A stretch of 64,000 nucleotides of DNA from contig CM065300.1 of the NCBI GenBank assembly GCA_032871835.1, positions 71,559,192-71,623,191 of the forward strand, read 5' to 3'. Positions 1 through 12,265 of this stretch are shown piece by piece (position 1 is the first letter of the stretch; each line of letters opens with the position of its first letter). Under the pieces are notes generated by a model that saw only the letters and a list, made by a program, of their open reading frames with translations, searched no databases and was not told where the DNA came from. This DNA comes from Dipteronia dyeriana. Its lineage: Eukaryota; Streptophyta; Magnoliopsida; Sapindales; Sapindaceae. The translations under genes and the position numbers were made by a program.

Positions 1-1118
1 GTGACGGGAATTAGTTGCACTTCGTCCAAACGATACAGTTTCATGTAGGGTACAATATATTTATGTTCTCTACTCTTCTCTTTGGCTTGGGGAATCCAAG
101 AAGCCATTTTTATTGACCAAGCTTTTCTTTAAGAGAGAAATTGACTCCAAGAGAGAGAGAGCTCCCAATAACTCATCTTGACTCAACCAAACTCCAATCC
201 ATGAGCATCTAGCATCTTCTTGCATCTTCAAGCATGGATTTCGTTTGTTTTAATTGACTAGGTAATCTCTACATGCCCTAGAATCTCTTGTTCCATTTTT
301 ATGACATGTGTGCCTAGGTTTTTCAATTATTAAATGCATGTCATTGAGTTTAATTGCATTTATAACATGCTTGGATTGTTGATTGTTGGTTGAGATTTAT
401 ATTTTGTGATAGCTAGGATTTGTGACCATTTTGCCCTTCTAGCTAAATCTCTATGCTTTGCATTTATATATTGTTTAGGTCCAATTGATTGCATTTGTTA
501 ATTGCACTGATTGTTCGCTGCCATGTTTTATGACAACTTGTCTTGATTGTTTTTTTTGTTTTGATGATTAGATATTATACTTTCATAGCTATATTTAGTT
601 AGATCTTAAGAGCATTCATATAGACATTGATATCTAGGAATTGCATTGATTGACATCCTTGAATTCCTAGATAAGCATTTAGTATTGCCTAGCATTATAT
701 GCATGTTTGAATATTTTATCATATTCACTTAGGTTGTATTTGCTTCTTCATTGAGGTTAAGTCTTGTGACTAATTGGTTAGTGCACAAGCATGTTGATCA
801 AGAATCACTATTAAGGCATTCTGGGTAGAGTGAAAAGGTTAATAATTAGAGGGTATGACAGGAGGTCAACCTAGGCTGTAAACTTTCATTCAATAGTGGA
901 TTTGAGGATCGAGTGTGGCGCACATATCAGCCCGTTTTGGAGGGTTTCCACGTATATATCTTGTTTTTATTATTTTAAGCATAATTATTTAAATTGAATG
1001 CTTGTTTATTTGGGGTAGTTTTTGTTACTATTGATTAATCGAAAAATTGGTAATTGATTAGATTAAAACCTATTCACCCCCCTATGTATTAGACACACAT
1101 GTTTCTAGGGAACTTTTA
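1..1118 (+). mobile_element. Partial Copia-type LTR (3' part), cut by the window edge
   Basis: Non-coding DNA whose right end carries the run of C after CCTATTCA (about 1071-1082) that is common just before the 3' end of many plant Copia LTRs. The same word occurs in the opposite orientation in the SIRE-like LTRs at 34044, 42221 and 46955. A segment reading GGAGGGTTTCCACGTA near 938-954 also resembles those LTRs. The end is placed at TTTTAACA near 1118, after which sequence similar to another LTR family begins. No coding capacity is visible. The left end lies outside the window, so solo LTR versus full element cannot be decided. Confidence 0.5.
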
Positions 1119-2411
1119 ACACTAGTGTACTATCGAAAACACAAGCGTTCCCTCTTTTCTTTATGCTTGACCTAATTCTTCATACATTGAGTTGGACGAA
1201 GTTTTTTTTATAACAATGATAATAAAAAAAAAACAACTTCTCACACCAAAACTAAGGTTTGGTCGAAATTTACAACTTATATTTATAGGTTTACAAATCC
1301 TCTCCTAAACAGGATTTACTTGGTAGGCAAAAATCCTATTCTTAGGTGGATTTACTTAGTGACCAAGAATCATTTTCCAAAACGAATTCTTTCCTACACC
1401 AAGACTCTTAATCCAACTCATTAGTGTGTTTGAGACCATATTAAACACTTCCTAGTTTGACTAGATAAATAATTCCTTTTATTTATCTACTTATCAAATA
1501 TAGTCTTCAATATCAATTATACTACCAACAATAGTATAATATTAGGAGACCTTCTCCTATTAGGAAAACAATTTTGACTTTTAATTAAATAATTAATTAA
1601 TCAACAAATTAATTAATTTCCATTTAATTAAATAATAAAATAAAAAATAATATATTAGGCTTTTATATATTAGCCTTGCCGCCCATGACATTATATAGGT
1701 ATATATATTATTTTTCTTAATTCATTAAATCTATTGGACTTTAATAAAAAGTTCTCATGTGAACTAGACTCATTCTTATAAAAAGAAACAAGTCCACATG
1801 CCTTAATGCAATTCTAGATGGACAGTTAAATTGGCCCGGTAGAATATATCAAGTGATCCATGCAAGTTCGTGTGGATTGGGAATCTTGGCTGACTATCTA
1901 AATTTAAGCTTCAATAGACATAACCTAATCACAATCAACAAATGATTCACTTAGGTCCAATCTATTAATTTTAGTTCATTCCACTAAAGAACTACATATG
2001 AACTCTTAAATAAAGATAGAATAAGTTAATATTTTTCATTCACACCCTAGACAATCTTAATGGAGAAAGTGTATCCCTGTGAAGAATACCAGTAATCGTC
2101 AAGAGCTCATAGACCGCCTATAGCTCTTCAAGTTACCATATTTACTCATATGACCACATTTTAAACTTGGATTTTTTGACTTGTCCAGAAGCCATGTTTC
2201 AATAGACACTATTGAAAACTTAACGTTAAGATTTAATATCCAATATCTCAAAACATCCATATGATGATATTCTACTCTCATTTAACTAATGGACCCACGA
2301 TGTCCATATCTATAAATGAAATCCTCTATCGATTAACAAATGAATACCACCAAACTACCGACGATAGACTATGCTATATAATCGTACTCATTGATAACAC
2401 AAATGTTAACA
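1119..2411 (-). mobile_element. Copia-family LTR fragment, inverted relative to 30179-32029
   Basis: Read on the minus strand this begins TGTTAACATTTG at 2411 and follows the sequence at 30179-31625 closely for about 1.3 kb. Shared blocks include the stretch around 2099-2400 versus 30180-30480 and the CACTAGTG/ACCGAAAAC block at 1118-1140 versus 31600-31625. The short reading frame at 2261-2479 and its mirror at 30079-30327 translate alike only because the LTRs are homologous; neither is a gene. The copy lacks the last 400 bp present at 31626-32029, so it was truncated where the element at 1-1118 now abuts it. Confidence 0.7.
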
Positions 2412-2583
2412 CTTGCAATCATAAGTCCATCATTCATCTTAGGATTACCAATGAAGTAAACAAAAATAAAAGAAACTAAAATAAGACTAAACTAACAAAA
2501 CAAATGACTCACACACTACCTAAATCAAACTAACTAGATTCAACTAATAAATCTACGCCGATCCTTGATAGTGGTGCCAAAAT
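2412..2583 (-). other. Retrotransposon 5' leader with Athila-like primer-binding site
   Basis: On the minus strand the LTR at 2584-4104 ends in CAATCA and is followed by TTTGGCACCACTATCAAGG (2581-2563). This resembles the TTTGGCGCC-type primer-binding site with downstream GGGGATCGGC sequence seen in Athila-like Gypsy elements. The rest is A-rich untranslated leader that stops abruptly where the Copia LTR begins at 2411. The gag-pol part of this element is not in the window. Confidence 0.5.
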
Positions 2584-4104
2584 TGATTGTAGTATTTTAC
2601 TTCGATCCAATTTAATAGAAAAGTTCATTCGTTGGGATCGGTGATTCTAATAGTTGAACACTAATTAATCTAATTAAATCCTAATCTAAGTGCGTGAAAA
2701 CTAAACGGCATAATACTTGTTTGAAAAAATAGGCGATTAACTAACTAACTTTTGCAAAAAGTAATAAACTAAATTGACACAAAAGCACACACAAGAGATG
2801 AATGATGAGAGAAATGATAGGGAATCAATGTAACCTACTCGAACCATTCAATGTAATCCAGGAGTCTCAGTAAAGCTCTTCAATCCAACTATTAGGGCTT
2901 GTTTTAGGATAAAATATGATGTACTTAGACCTTCCCCAAACTCACACAAGGTCATGTAATGAGAAAATATTAGGACCTATTTTTAATTAAAACTGTAAGC
3001 CTAATTTAGCATAGCAAGGTCATGCATATGGAAGTTATCTCAATTATTAAGCTTATGGTTAAGGCTTAAATGGGATGGTCACCCACACTTAATCGCCAAC
3101 CTCATATATAAACTAAACCCAACACATAAATTCATTGAGGTCACAATTAAATATGAGGTAGGGAAATAGAGCAAATATTTCAATAAAAGAGACTACTAGT
3201 GAATTGAATAAAAATATTAGACTAAGGATTACATAAATTGTTCAATTGGTCACATCAATCCTCTAGCTTAGGAGTTTAGTTACACATCAAAAGTGTTAAA
3301 GAAAACACAGAAGTGTTAAAAAAGAAACCGAAGTTGGTCATTTAATGTTCATTGTCTTATAAGCTTCCTCTTCTTGCCTCCCAAGCTCCAAAGGTGAATG
3401 GTAGTTGTATGAGTGTGAAAATAGGTAAGGATGGTGATGGGAATGTGAAAAGACTGCTGGGTGGATATTCTTATGTGGCCAATGTTGCATCACCATCATT
3501 ATAAGTGAGTATTTATATGGGATCCAAATAGTATAAGAAGTCAACATAGAGATGCGTGCCAACGTGTTGTCGTATCTTTGAATGTCGATGATTCCCAGGC
3601 GACACATTGCCGTGACATTTCATTCTTCTTGCATTCGTGCATTGATTGAGTGACATATTGAGCGACACTTAATATGTTAGAGTTATTGTCGCTTGCTTCA
3701 TCACGTATATCCAGATGATAATCCTCGACGCGACAGTCCGCCTTCAAATCCGCTCATTTTCCTTCACGAGACATCAGCGACACTTAGGAAGCGAGAATTG
3801 ATGTCGCTTACGTCCTCGTGTTTGTTTAGACGACAATCCTCGATGCGACAATCTAGCTCTTCTTACTTCAGCTTCCCGTTTTGAGTCGTTTTGGATCCCA
3901 ACTTCAATTATTTTCACCCTATTATGCCCCTAGTAGTAACACCTCCAAAAACACTCAATTGAGCCATCAAACACTTGATTTTACTTGATAATTGAGCAAT
4001 AAACATAGGAAGAGGGACCCAAAATCTAGTGTTATTGTGGCTCGATCATCAGTCAAATAATAATAAATCATTCAAATCATTTCAGGCCCAGAAATGAACT
4101 AACA
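2584..4104 (-). mobile_element. Athila-like Gypsy 5' LTR
   Basis: Bounded on the minus strand by TGTTAGTTCATT (from 4104) and CAATCA (at 2584), giving the canonical TG...CA ends and a length of about 1.5 kb. It is followed directly by the primer-binding-like site at 2581-2563. A TATA-like word lies inside it at 3510-3521. The reading frames at 3338-3884 match nothing I recognise and are treated as chance. The outer boundary at 4104 rests only on the TG end, so it could move. Confidence 0.5.
3510..3521 (-). promoter_or_regulatory. TATA-like box inside the Athila-like LTR
   Basis: The minus strand reads CCCATATAAATA here, a good plant TATA box, inside the LTR with about 0.9 kb of LTR left before its 3' end. 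This fits a U3-R boundary. It is a sequence match only. Confidence 0.35.
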
Positions 4105-5195
4105 ATTGGGAATAACAAGAATTATTCTCAAGATGCGATTAAAAACAACTGTAATAAAACAACTAGAAATGGTGTTTACCTTTAATTTCTTTTTATTTTA
4201 ACTAACAACCACTCCGCACATGATCTTTCACTTCGTCATGGATGCACAGTCGTCGCTGAACCACAAACCCCCATCCGTCCCTGACGAACCCATAAACTCT
4301 CATCTTTTGCCACCACTGCCGCACCCAGAAATGGTTTTGACATGATGTGAGAGAGATTGAGATGAAAAAAAATGAGAGAGAAGAGAGAGAGATGATGCGG
4401 CTCCCCAAATCGATCAACGATGATATCTCTGACTCCCCAGATCGATGGACGATCTTCTCATCTTTCGCCACCGCTGTCGTGCCCAAAAATGGTTTTGACC
4501 TGATCTGAGAGAGATTGGATTGGAAAGAACGAGAGATAAGAGAGAGAGAGAGAGAGAGATGGTGTGGCTTCTAGATAGGCCGATGACGATCTCCCTGGCT
4601 CCTCATATCGATCGACGATCTCCTCGGCATATAGATCGATCGATGGTGTGATTTTGGTGGTGGCTATGTTTGGGTTTGGGTTTGGGTTTGTGTGATTTGT
4701 TGGGTTTGGGTTTTATGGGTTGAAGATGGTGGTGTGGTGGTTTGCTGATGGTGGGTGATTTGTGTGGTGATGAGTTGATGATGATGTTGGTGTAGAGATG
4801 AATTTAGGTTGGGTTTCATTTCCAAATTAAAAAAAATCTAGATTTTTTTTCCTTTCTTTTTGTATTTAACTTTTTTTTTATCATGAAGGGTAAATTTTAT
4901 TTCCATAAATTCTAATTATTTAATATTTTAATATTTATCATTTTATTATAAATTAAGTTAAATGGTAAAAATTAGCAAAGTTAAGGGTAATATGGTCAAT
5001 TTACTTTTTTTGTTAGGGTTGACTATTAAAAATCTAGTCAAATTGACCAAATTGAGTGGTTTTTAAAATTATACGGACCAATCCTTTAAAAAATGAATAA
5101 GTAAAAAATAAATAATTCAAAAAACATAAAGACTAAATCAATAAAATCCCTTTATTTTATTTGTAAAATAATATTTATTTTTAGCTTATTTTAAA
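4105..5195. repeat. Unassigned stretch with a 158-bp tandem duplication and simple repeats
   Basis: The block beginning CTCATCTTTTGCCACC at 4299 recurs, diverged, at 4457 (CTCATCTTTCGCCACC), an offset of 158 bp, with GATCGATC-rich sequence between. A GA run follows at about 4534-4560 and a short GGTTTG-type repeat at about 4670-4720. From about 4800 the DNA is AT-rich with no gene. The reading frame at 4202-4486 spans the duplication and has no family resemblance. Confidence 0.6.
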
Positions 5196-6614
5196 GGGTA
5201 AACGACACAAAATTACTTTGATTATATACATAATAACACAGAAACTGGTAAAAATATCATAATTATGCTAATTATCCCTTGACCTGTTGACTAACTGTGG
5301 TCAGTCGTTAGTCAATCATAGGGAATTCGCAACGTCACTTTTGCCCTTATAATAATAATAAATTATATACAATTATTAATTAAATAATTAATAAATAATT
5401 ATATAAAAAATTAATTAATTAAAATAATAGTAAAATCAGGAAAGAAAAAATTTGATGACGCTTTTTTTAATTTTCATCTCCTAATCTCCATTTCTTCTCA
5501 TGATCATATCAATAACTTTTTATTTCATCTCTTAGAAATAATCAAAACCCAACTATAATTTATATCATCAGAAAAATTAAAATCCAACTTTAACTCATCT
5601 CATCAATCACTTTTTTCTTATTTGATTTGAAAAAATAAAAATAAAAATTGAGCACAAGATCTGGGAGCTCAATTACCAAATATGGGTGCGATAATCAGTG
5701 AAAAACTTTCAGTTTCGTTCTCCTTGTTTGGTTTGTGTTTCGCGGTTGTAAAAAGGTTTCAGATGGTGTGTTTGGTTTGGGTTGTAGTGAGGTTTAAGTA
5801 GTGGTTTGGGGTTTGTGTGTTTCCGATAGACGTCATCTTTCAATGATCATCATCGTTTGGTATCCACCATCTTCCATTAATAATCGTCGTCCAGTTATGA
5901 CCATCTTAAAATTATGTTTTTTTTCTTTCTCTCTCTTCATCTTCATTTGTAGAGAATAATTGGAAAAGATTCATTACAGATCCATAAATGAATGGTGGGT
6001 GGGTGTGTAAGTGAGAGACCGATCATAGATTTTTGTGTTTTTTTTATGCTTTTTTGTTTAAAAGAAAAATTAAGAGGAGACAAATGATCTGTCTAATTTT
6101 TGTATCAGATGTTTCATTTTTTAGGCAATTAATTTATTTCAACTCTTGCATCAGATGTTTCAAATTGATCTACCAAGATGTTTCATTTTACCTGGTTGAA
6201 TTAATTTTGAGGCAATTAATAGGTTTTGGGCTTGTGTGTCCAAATTCTTCTTTTGGTACCATGTTTTCCCTCATCTTCCTGTACTTTGTGTTTCTCAAGT
6301 GTGTGATGCGAGTATTGAAGCTAATATCAATAGAGGGGATCGATCATCTCTTATATGGAAATATTTTTTTATTTTAAATTTTAATTGATAAATATTTTAG
6401 GGCTGACAACACTGAATTTCATTTGACAACTTTTTTTTCTATATTTATTTAATGATACTCTACAAAAAGACTAAATTGCCTTATGACTGTTAGTTGACTA
6501 ACAAAGGTGAACCGTTAGTCAACTAGTTAAGGGGTAGTCAATGTTATTAAGATATTTTCTCCTATTTATATGTAATTATGTATATAACTAGGGTAAGTTT
6601 GTGTTATTTGCCCG
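5196..6614. mobile_element. Non-autonomous DNA transposon with long terminal inverted repeats
   Basis: The left end (GGGTAAACGACACAAA...) and the reverse complement of the right end (GGGCAAATAACACAAAC...) match for about 140 bp. Shared parts include ATATACATAAT and a GTTGACTAAC-rich portion at 5290-5320 and 6485-6530. The element is flanked by the 8-bp direct repeat attttaaa (5188-5195 and 6615-6622). TIRs over 100 bp fit a non-autonomous MULE (usually a 9-bp duplication); an 8-bp duplication would fit hAT. Nothing inside looks like a transposase, and the 114-residue frame at 6033-6377 is hydrophobic, low complexity and unrecognised. Confidence 0.7.
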
Positions 6615-7079
6615 ATTTTAAAACATCAAACAAAATAGTTATACTAATAAATGCAACCTAAGAGTGTGTTTGGTAGGAATGAAAACGGAGAGGAAAGAAA
6701 AAGGTGGAGGGAAAAGAGAGAAGAAAAATGGGAAGTGTGTGTTTGGTACGGAGAGAAAAATGGAAGGAAGGGAAAAGTGGGAAGAAAATTTATGAGTGGG
6801 ACTCACTCATTTTTATCCTCCCAAAAGTAGGAGGAAAATAGAAAGAAAAGTGTGAAAGGTTTTTGGTTTAAATGAAATTGCAAATTTGTCATTTTTTAAA
6901 ATTTACTTAAAATTTATTTTTTAAAATAACTTTGTAAAACATAATGTATTAATTTATATATAATTGGTAAAAGATTTTGAAGTCATTTTGTAAAAAGAAA
7001 AAATGGATTCAATATTATTTAAATTATATTTATTTATTAAATATAAATATATATAATATATAAACTATAATGCAACGGT

Positions 7080-7943
7080 TGTTGACGATGGTTTTTGGAT
7101 TAAATTGAATTAGCCACGCGTCTAACAAGATAATACAAATTGACAATTAAGTTGTAAAGCAAGAAAAATAATCAAGCAAACAGAACACAAGATTTTACGT
7201 GAAAAACCCAAATAAGGATAAAACCACGGTTGCTGGAGACGACAGTAAAGGAACTTCACTACGAATATCTTGTTGCACACTCGATCTCTCTTACACTCTT
7301 GTAATTTTTTTTTTTTTGCATTAACTCCTTTATGGGTATCATTAGGGTCTATTTATACATACGTAGAACTCTAATTCTTGGCATACAAGTAAGGAAAGTC
7401 ATTGTAGTTTGATGAGACTCTAACTTATTAGAGTCATTTTATTCTTCTTTCCTGTGTTGTATCTATTATATTCTAAATGAGTTAGATCTCTTTCCTAATA
7501 TAGACTCTGATATCTCTAAGGGACTTTATTTCCTCATCAAAGTGTGCTTCAAGATGCCTTGTTCAAGTAAGACTTGTTCTCTGCATGTTTGAGTCGTAAT
7601 TGCACTGAATTCAATATTGTCCATGTGTCATTTTGTCGACTATTTATTAAACCCGACCAGACCTCATTTTACCCCACCAGTAATTCAGCCCCGACTAGAG
7701 GTCTTGACCCCAACCATCTTAGCAATCCTGACCGGGAAACTTTTACTTGGCCAATTTAATTACTTCTGTTGGGTTATCTCCACCCAATCACTTTAGTAAT
7801 CATGACTGAGTGTTACAAGATCATCTTTGGTCAACTTGGATCGATCTAGTAATGATAACGTTTTGGTGATGTGGAGCCTCTGATTCCCATCTACCCTGAT
7901 GGCCTTGCTGACTTGTCACATCCTTCAAACTCTACCAATAAAA
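7080..7943 (-). repeat. 3' LTR of the Tat-like Gypsy element
   Basis: Aligns along its length with 18884-19744, sharing for example the GAATTAGCCAC(G/A)CGTCTAACAAG block and the CTTGCTGA(C/T)TTGTCACATCC end. The outer end reads TGTTGACGATGG on the + strand. The inner end has decayed from the expected ...ACA to ...AAA at 7941-7943. On the minus strand a purine-rich run, TTTAAGGGGGGTAC, sits immediately upstream (about 7956-7943) and is the likely polypurine tract. Confidence 0.85.
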
Positions 7944-8244
7944 GTACCCCCCTTAAACACAAAAAACTGAGTATCTCGTTTAGCTAAAAAAAGATCTCAC
8001 TTAGTGAAGTGTGTTTAATTCGTCTTTCTTTTTTGTCTTGTAGTTCATTAATGTTATTTAATGCTTAATAGCTAAGTGTTAAATTATGACCACATTCGTT
8101 GGGTTTGTTCGAGAGATACAAAGAAAATGACGAAATCATTGACGACTTTTTGATTTTCGAATGGTGCATGATTTGAGGCTTATGCACCAATCCCCACTCT
8201 CGCACGTACGCGTTTAGTTGAACTATCACATGTCACTTCTTCTC

Positions 8245-8255
8245 TGTATATATTT
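8245..8255 (+). promoter_or_regulatory. TATA-like box of the antisense gene
   Basis: TGTATATATTT followed about 30 bp later by a pyrimidine-rich leader (8270-8400), upstream of the antisense coding region. Position and composition fit a core promoter pointing opposite to the retrotransposon's own genes. Sequence inference only. Confidence 0.4.
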
Positions 8256-8269
8256 CAAAAACCTTTCAT

Positions 8270-11200
8270 TTCCCTTTCTCACGGTTTCTTTTCATAAACA
8301 TTTACAACCTTAATCTCTTTTCTTCTCCCCAGCTTTCCTTTCAGGTTTTCTACTGCTTTTCAGTTCTTATGTGTTCATTTGTCTTCTTCTGATCCTTTGT
8401 TCTACCAACACTCATGCTTCATCCATCACAATTTCTCAAGTATAGACCCTGTTCTTCGTCATGGTTACTCTGAACTGGTTATGTGTACTACTGAAATGGG
8501 AGTTAAGGAAAACATTGTCAGGCTTGAATCCATAGTATGAGGTCAACCCCATACATATACTCTTCCATCTCAACCTATAGCCCTAAACGTAGATTATTCA
8601 ATCACTCGTTCTGAGTATTTACCTTCACATTCTAACCCTTATGTCTTTTCTTTTGTGTATCCAGATATGTCGAAGGTAACTGGTACCGATCATATAAGCA
8701 GGTCTTCTCCTGGGAACTTCCTTTCTATCGCAACTGACTTAAAGATCACCTCTTAATGACTGAAAATGGTAGAGATTCCTAAAAGGTGTCGAGCTCATCT
8801 AATGAATTTCACTGTTGATTTCCCATGCACCTTTGATTATGATTTAAACATGGTGACCGATCAGAAATTACAAAATATATAGACGGATTTGACATCCCCC
8901 GGTCAGTTCAGCTAATTCCCAACAGCCAGCGAATTGTTTGGTACCCTCCCCCGAACGTTGTTGCCATTGATGAGGCTATACTCACTATGAGGGTGACTTT
9001 GCTCATTTTACCATTTATCGTCAAACTCTTGTCAGAGGCCGGTATTGTCCCTACACTGTTGACTCCCAACTCTTACTAGGTCTTGATCAGCTTGTGGCAT
9101 TTGTCGAGAAGAATAGGGCCAGGCACCCATCGGCTCCTCAGAATATCCGTAGCTTCTACACCCTTGGCCGGTCAGATGCCAGAGGTACTTTCCATCTTCT
9201 GCCCAATTCTTCCAATCACTAGATTCCCCATGAATTCGAGGAGAAGCTTCACCCCTCCCTCAAATAAAGATCACAAGAACTTCATATAGGGTTTCCCATC
9301 ATCGAACAAATATTGGAAGAATAACTAGTTCTTTGTAAGGGGTGACTGGGGTGAATCGGTCATTGCTGATGCTCGTTAGAACCTTGCCAGGAATAGTGTT
9401 CCTAGGCATTTCTATAGCCCTATGCTATGGAATAAGACTCTTGTTGAGTTGACTCAAGGCCAAGCTCAAATAGTGATTGTAGCAGCCTAAATGCCTTAGG
9501 AAACCAAGGACCATCATTTTTTGTTTGTACAGAAAGACTTGGTTGAGCTGGAGCTTTTCCCTGCTATTTATAGCAAACGCGAGCGCCATAAGTCCTGATC
9601 TTCCCCTACTCATGTCATTTATTGACATTTATTCTTATAACTTTCTATAATTTTTGTTTTTCAGTGTATGAGGTCGACGTTGTAGCTGACGATCTGACCG
9701 AAAAGGCTAAGAACCTCGACAGGCTTAGTAAAAAAAGACTACTAATCAAGTGGCAAAAAGAAATGCACCCCCTAAGCATGACCTAGTGGAACATATCTAT
9801 GAACCCGACTCTGATACCTCAACCAGTCTAGTCGGGGAAGCTTAGGAGAGTAAGCGAGTCTCTTCCCCATGAGATACCAGGAGGTGACCTTCCAGAGAAA
9901 GGTCTGCTAGAGAGGTTACCGTTAAAAAGGTGACCAAAACTTCAAAAGGATTCTCTACTCCTGCCCATACAGGGTTTGGCTGGTCATTCTTGAGGAAGAT
10001 GATAATGACCAGGAGACTTTGACTGATCTAATCCTGCAGGAGCAACGATCGAAGAAAATGGATTATAGCGTTTCTATCACATATGTCTCCTTTTCTTCTG
10101 GTCAAACCTGGGCAGCTGACCCAGTCTCGGCTAAAACTGGTGAGGAAGCTATTTTTCAATAGAAAACACTCCCTCCTTAACCTAAGCCATCTCAGGTACA
10201 AACCGACCAACCCATCGATCAGGCTCCAATCGATCGGCCTATAAAGAGCGCTGGCAAGGCCCCTGATGTAATTTTCTGCTAAATGTCAGATAGTCTTCAC
10301 TGATTCTGATTCTAACATGGTGAGCCTAACCTTGTTAAGCTTTCCACTGAGTACAATATGTTTGAGCTTGATGAAAAGCATGTTGATAAAATGTCTTTAC
10401 AGTTAGGTAAATCGTCCGAGGTCTTATCGAACGTCATGATCGCTCACCTGATTAGTGATACTGGGACCAAGCTTGCTGGGAGCGTCATCGGGACCAATAT
10501 ACTTTAGCGTCCTTCGGTGTACTCTTAGAGCGGTGATAAGGATGGAGAAGTTCAAGCTCTCAAGACGTAAGAAGTTACGGCCCCTTTGACATGTCTTCAT
10601 ACTAGAGAGGTTGTAGGGACTTCAGGGGAATAAGTTGTTACAGATCTGGCTTCTATTATAGACCTTGCCTTTTTAACAATATCCTCACTCATCTCTTCAT
10701 CTGGTCGTGAGGGGTTTACTCCACTGGCTCCAGTGGTCAAAGTGTTATCTAGGCATCTTCTACCCCAGTTAAAGCAGGTCATCAACTGACCCTCTCGCGA
10801 TGTTTTGTTATATGTCAGCTGGTGAAGGGTATATTGGTGATGGGTACTGGAGGCAGGCCAGAACTGCCAGCCTCTCTGATCGATTCCGTATTATTTTTAG
10901 CAACGGTGCCTCTGTATGTCTCCTTTATTTCTTACTTTTTATTCTCACCATTTTCTTTCCTTTGGCAGGTTGTGGAATAGCTAACTCGGGCCTTGTTCGC
11001 TTAAGAAAGGTAAGCTGAACAATAGAGCTTGTTGAGAATGATGAAGTTCCCAAGTCCACTTCGGCCAGCGAATCGAGGCTCAAAAGGTCACATGAAAAGA
11101 AGTTGAAGAAGCATGATACGACTGAGGCTGTATTGTGGAGTTCGCTGGCCAATATTTAGAGCATGGCTTACTTAACCAGCGAGAGCGACAGAGAGCTTAC

Positions 11201-12020
11201 GCTGAAGAATGGTGAGCTAGAGGTGAGGGTGGCTAAAGGTGAACTACGATGTGCTGAACTTGAGTCAAGGGCCATCTTGCCTGTGGTGGAAGCTATCAAG
11301 TTCAAAGATAAAGACAAAGTTGCCAAAGATACTCTTGCCTTCTCTCAACAATCTATGTTTGAGTCACAGCAGGAGTCAAATGAGGCTCGACTTTTTTATG
11401 AGCATCTAGCCAAGGACTTGGAGCAGCAACGGGTCAATGTGTAAATGTTTGCCTATGAGGCCAGACTAGCTCTTGAAGTCTAGAGCATTGATCGATATAA
11501 AAGTCTCTCGTTATTAAAGTTGTTATACTGAGAGAGCTAGAGTGAGGGCTGGTCGCTGCTTGCATGTTTTTTGGAACCAAAGAGCGATCTTCGGGGGAGG
11601 CTCATCGAAAATACGGTCGGACAATCAAAAGGTACAAGGCTGAGTTTTAATATTCCATAAAGAACTAGAGGGTAAGATGGAGGGCCTATTGCAAATCGAT
11701 CGGGAATGACCCTCACATCAGGCATCTATAACTCCCCACCAAGTCTTCCCTAGTGACCTTCCACGCGAAAGAAGAGAGTGGTACTTTAACGAAGGGAATG
11801 GACATTAGGCCATTACCCAATATTGATTACACTATTTTCATGGTGGATAACTTGGATGACAACATCTACTGGCCGGACTTTGGGGACTGACTCAAGGCTA
11901 TGAAGACAATGATAAGCTTTCTGGCAGTTTTGGGCTATGAGGCCCCTCAAGCACATCTGGAACTTGATTCTGCAGCACTATTGCCCACTTTTTGTTCATG
12001 TATATTTTTATTGTCTTTAT
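8270..12020 (+). pseudogene. Spliced antisense gene of the Tat-like element, plant transposon-protein type (PF04195-like)
   Basis: On the strand opposite to gag-pol, a degenerate protein can be followed in pieces. Around 8870-9300 it includes a YIDGFDIP-type start, the stretch NSQRIVWYPPPNVVAIDEA and, in a shifted frame, FYTLGRSDARGTFHLLPNS. This pattern resembles PF04195, a family named as a putative plant gypsy-type transposon protein. Later parts include VYEVDVVADDL after a plausible splice acceptor at 9661 and a charged, probably coiled-coil segment at 11163-11444. The conserved-looking C-terminal stretch is IYWPDFGD (about 11866-11889). A GTATGT...CAG intron may lie at 10914-10968. Poly(A)-like AATAATAAAC follows at about 12060. 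Additional antisense frames are known from Tat-lineage elements such as Grande. Frameshifts and stops make it a pseudogene; the domain assignment is tentative. Confidence 0.55.
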
Positions 12021-12130
12021 AACATTCTTGTAATGTTGTATAAGTGATTCTTTTACGCAAATAATAAACTTCTTTGTCTGCCATACGCTTGTTTCTATTG
12101 TTGCGCTAAGTTGAATGAATTAACTTTAAA

Positions 12131-12265
12131 CAAACAATTTATGTGTGGTCGAGGTCACTCATTAACTTTAACTATATGCATATCATCGTATTAAGTTGAA
12201 GGACGTAACTAAACAATTTATATGTGGTTGGGGTCACTCATTAACTTAAACTATATACATATCAG
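12131..12265. repeat. 81-bp tandem duplication
   Basis: AAACAATTTATGTGTGGTCG at 12131 recurs as AAACAATTTATATGTGGTTG at 12212, each followed by GGTCACTCATTAACTT and ACTATAT(G/A)CATATCA. It lies in the non-coding spacer between the antisense gene and the integrase remnant. Confidence 0.7.

Noticed and set aside
20..1201. 10-bp inverted pair CTTCGTCCAA / TTGGACGAAG that might be transposon ends
   Set aside because: Only 10 bp match, no flanking duplication, and the right copy lies inside sequence shared with the LTR at 30179-32029.
2261..2479. 72-residue frame with a similar translation at 30079-30327
   Set aside because: The resemblance comes from homologous LTR DNA in inverted orientation, not from a conserved protein.
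4670..4720. GGTTTG-type repeats resembling a telomere tract
   Set aside because: The unit is not the plant telomere unit TTTAGGG, only a few copies are present, and it is a GT-rich low-complexity patch.
6033..6377. 114-residue open frame inside the 1.4-kb element
   Set aside because: Low complexity, hydrophobic, no family resemblance, and unrelated to known transposases; kept only as a note.
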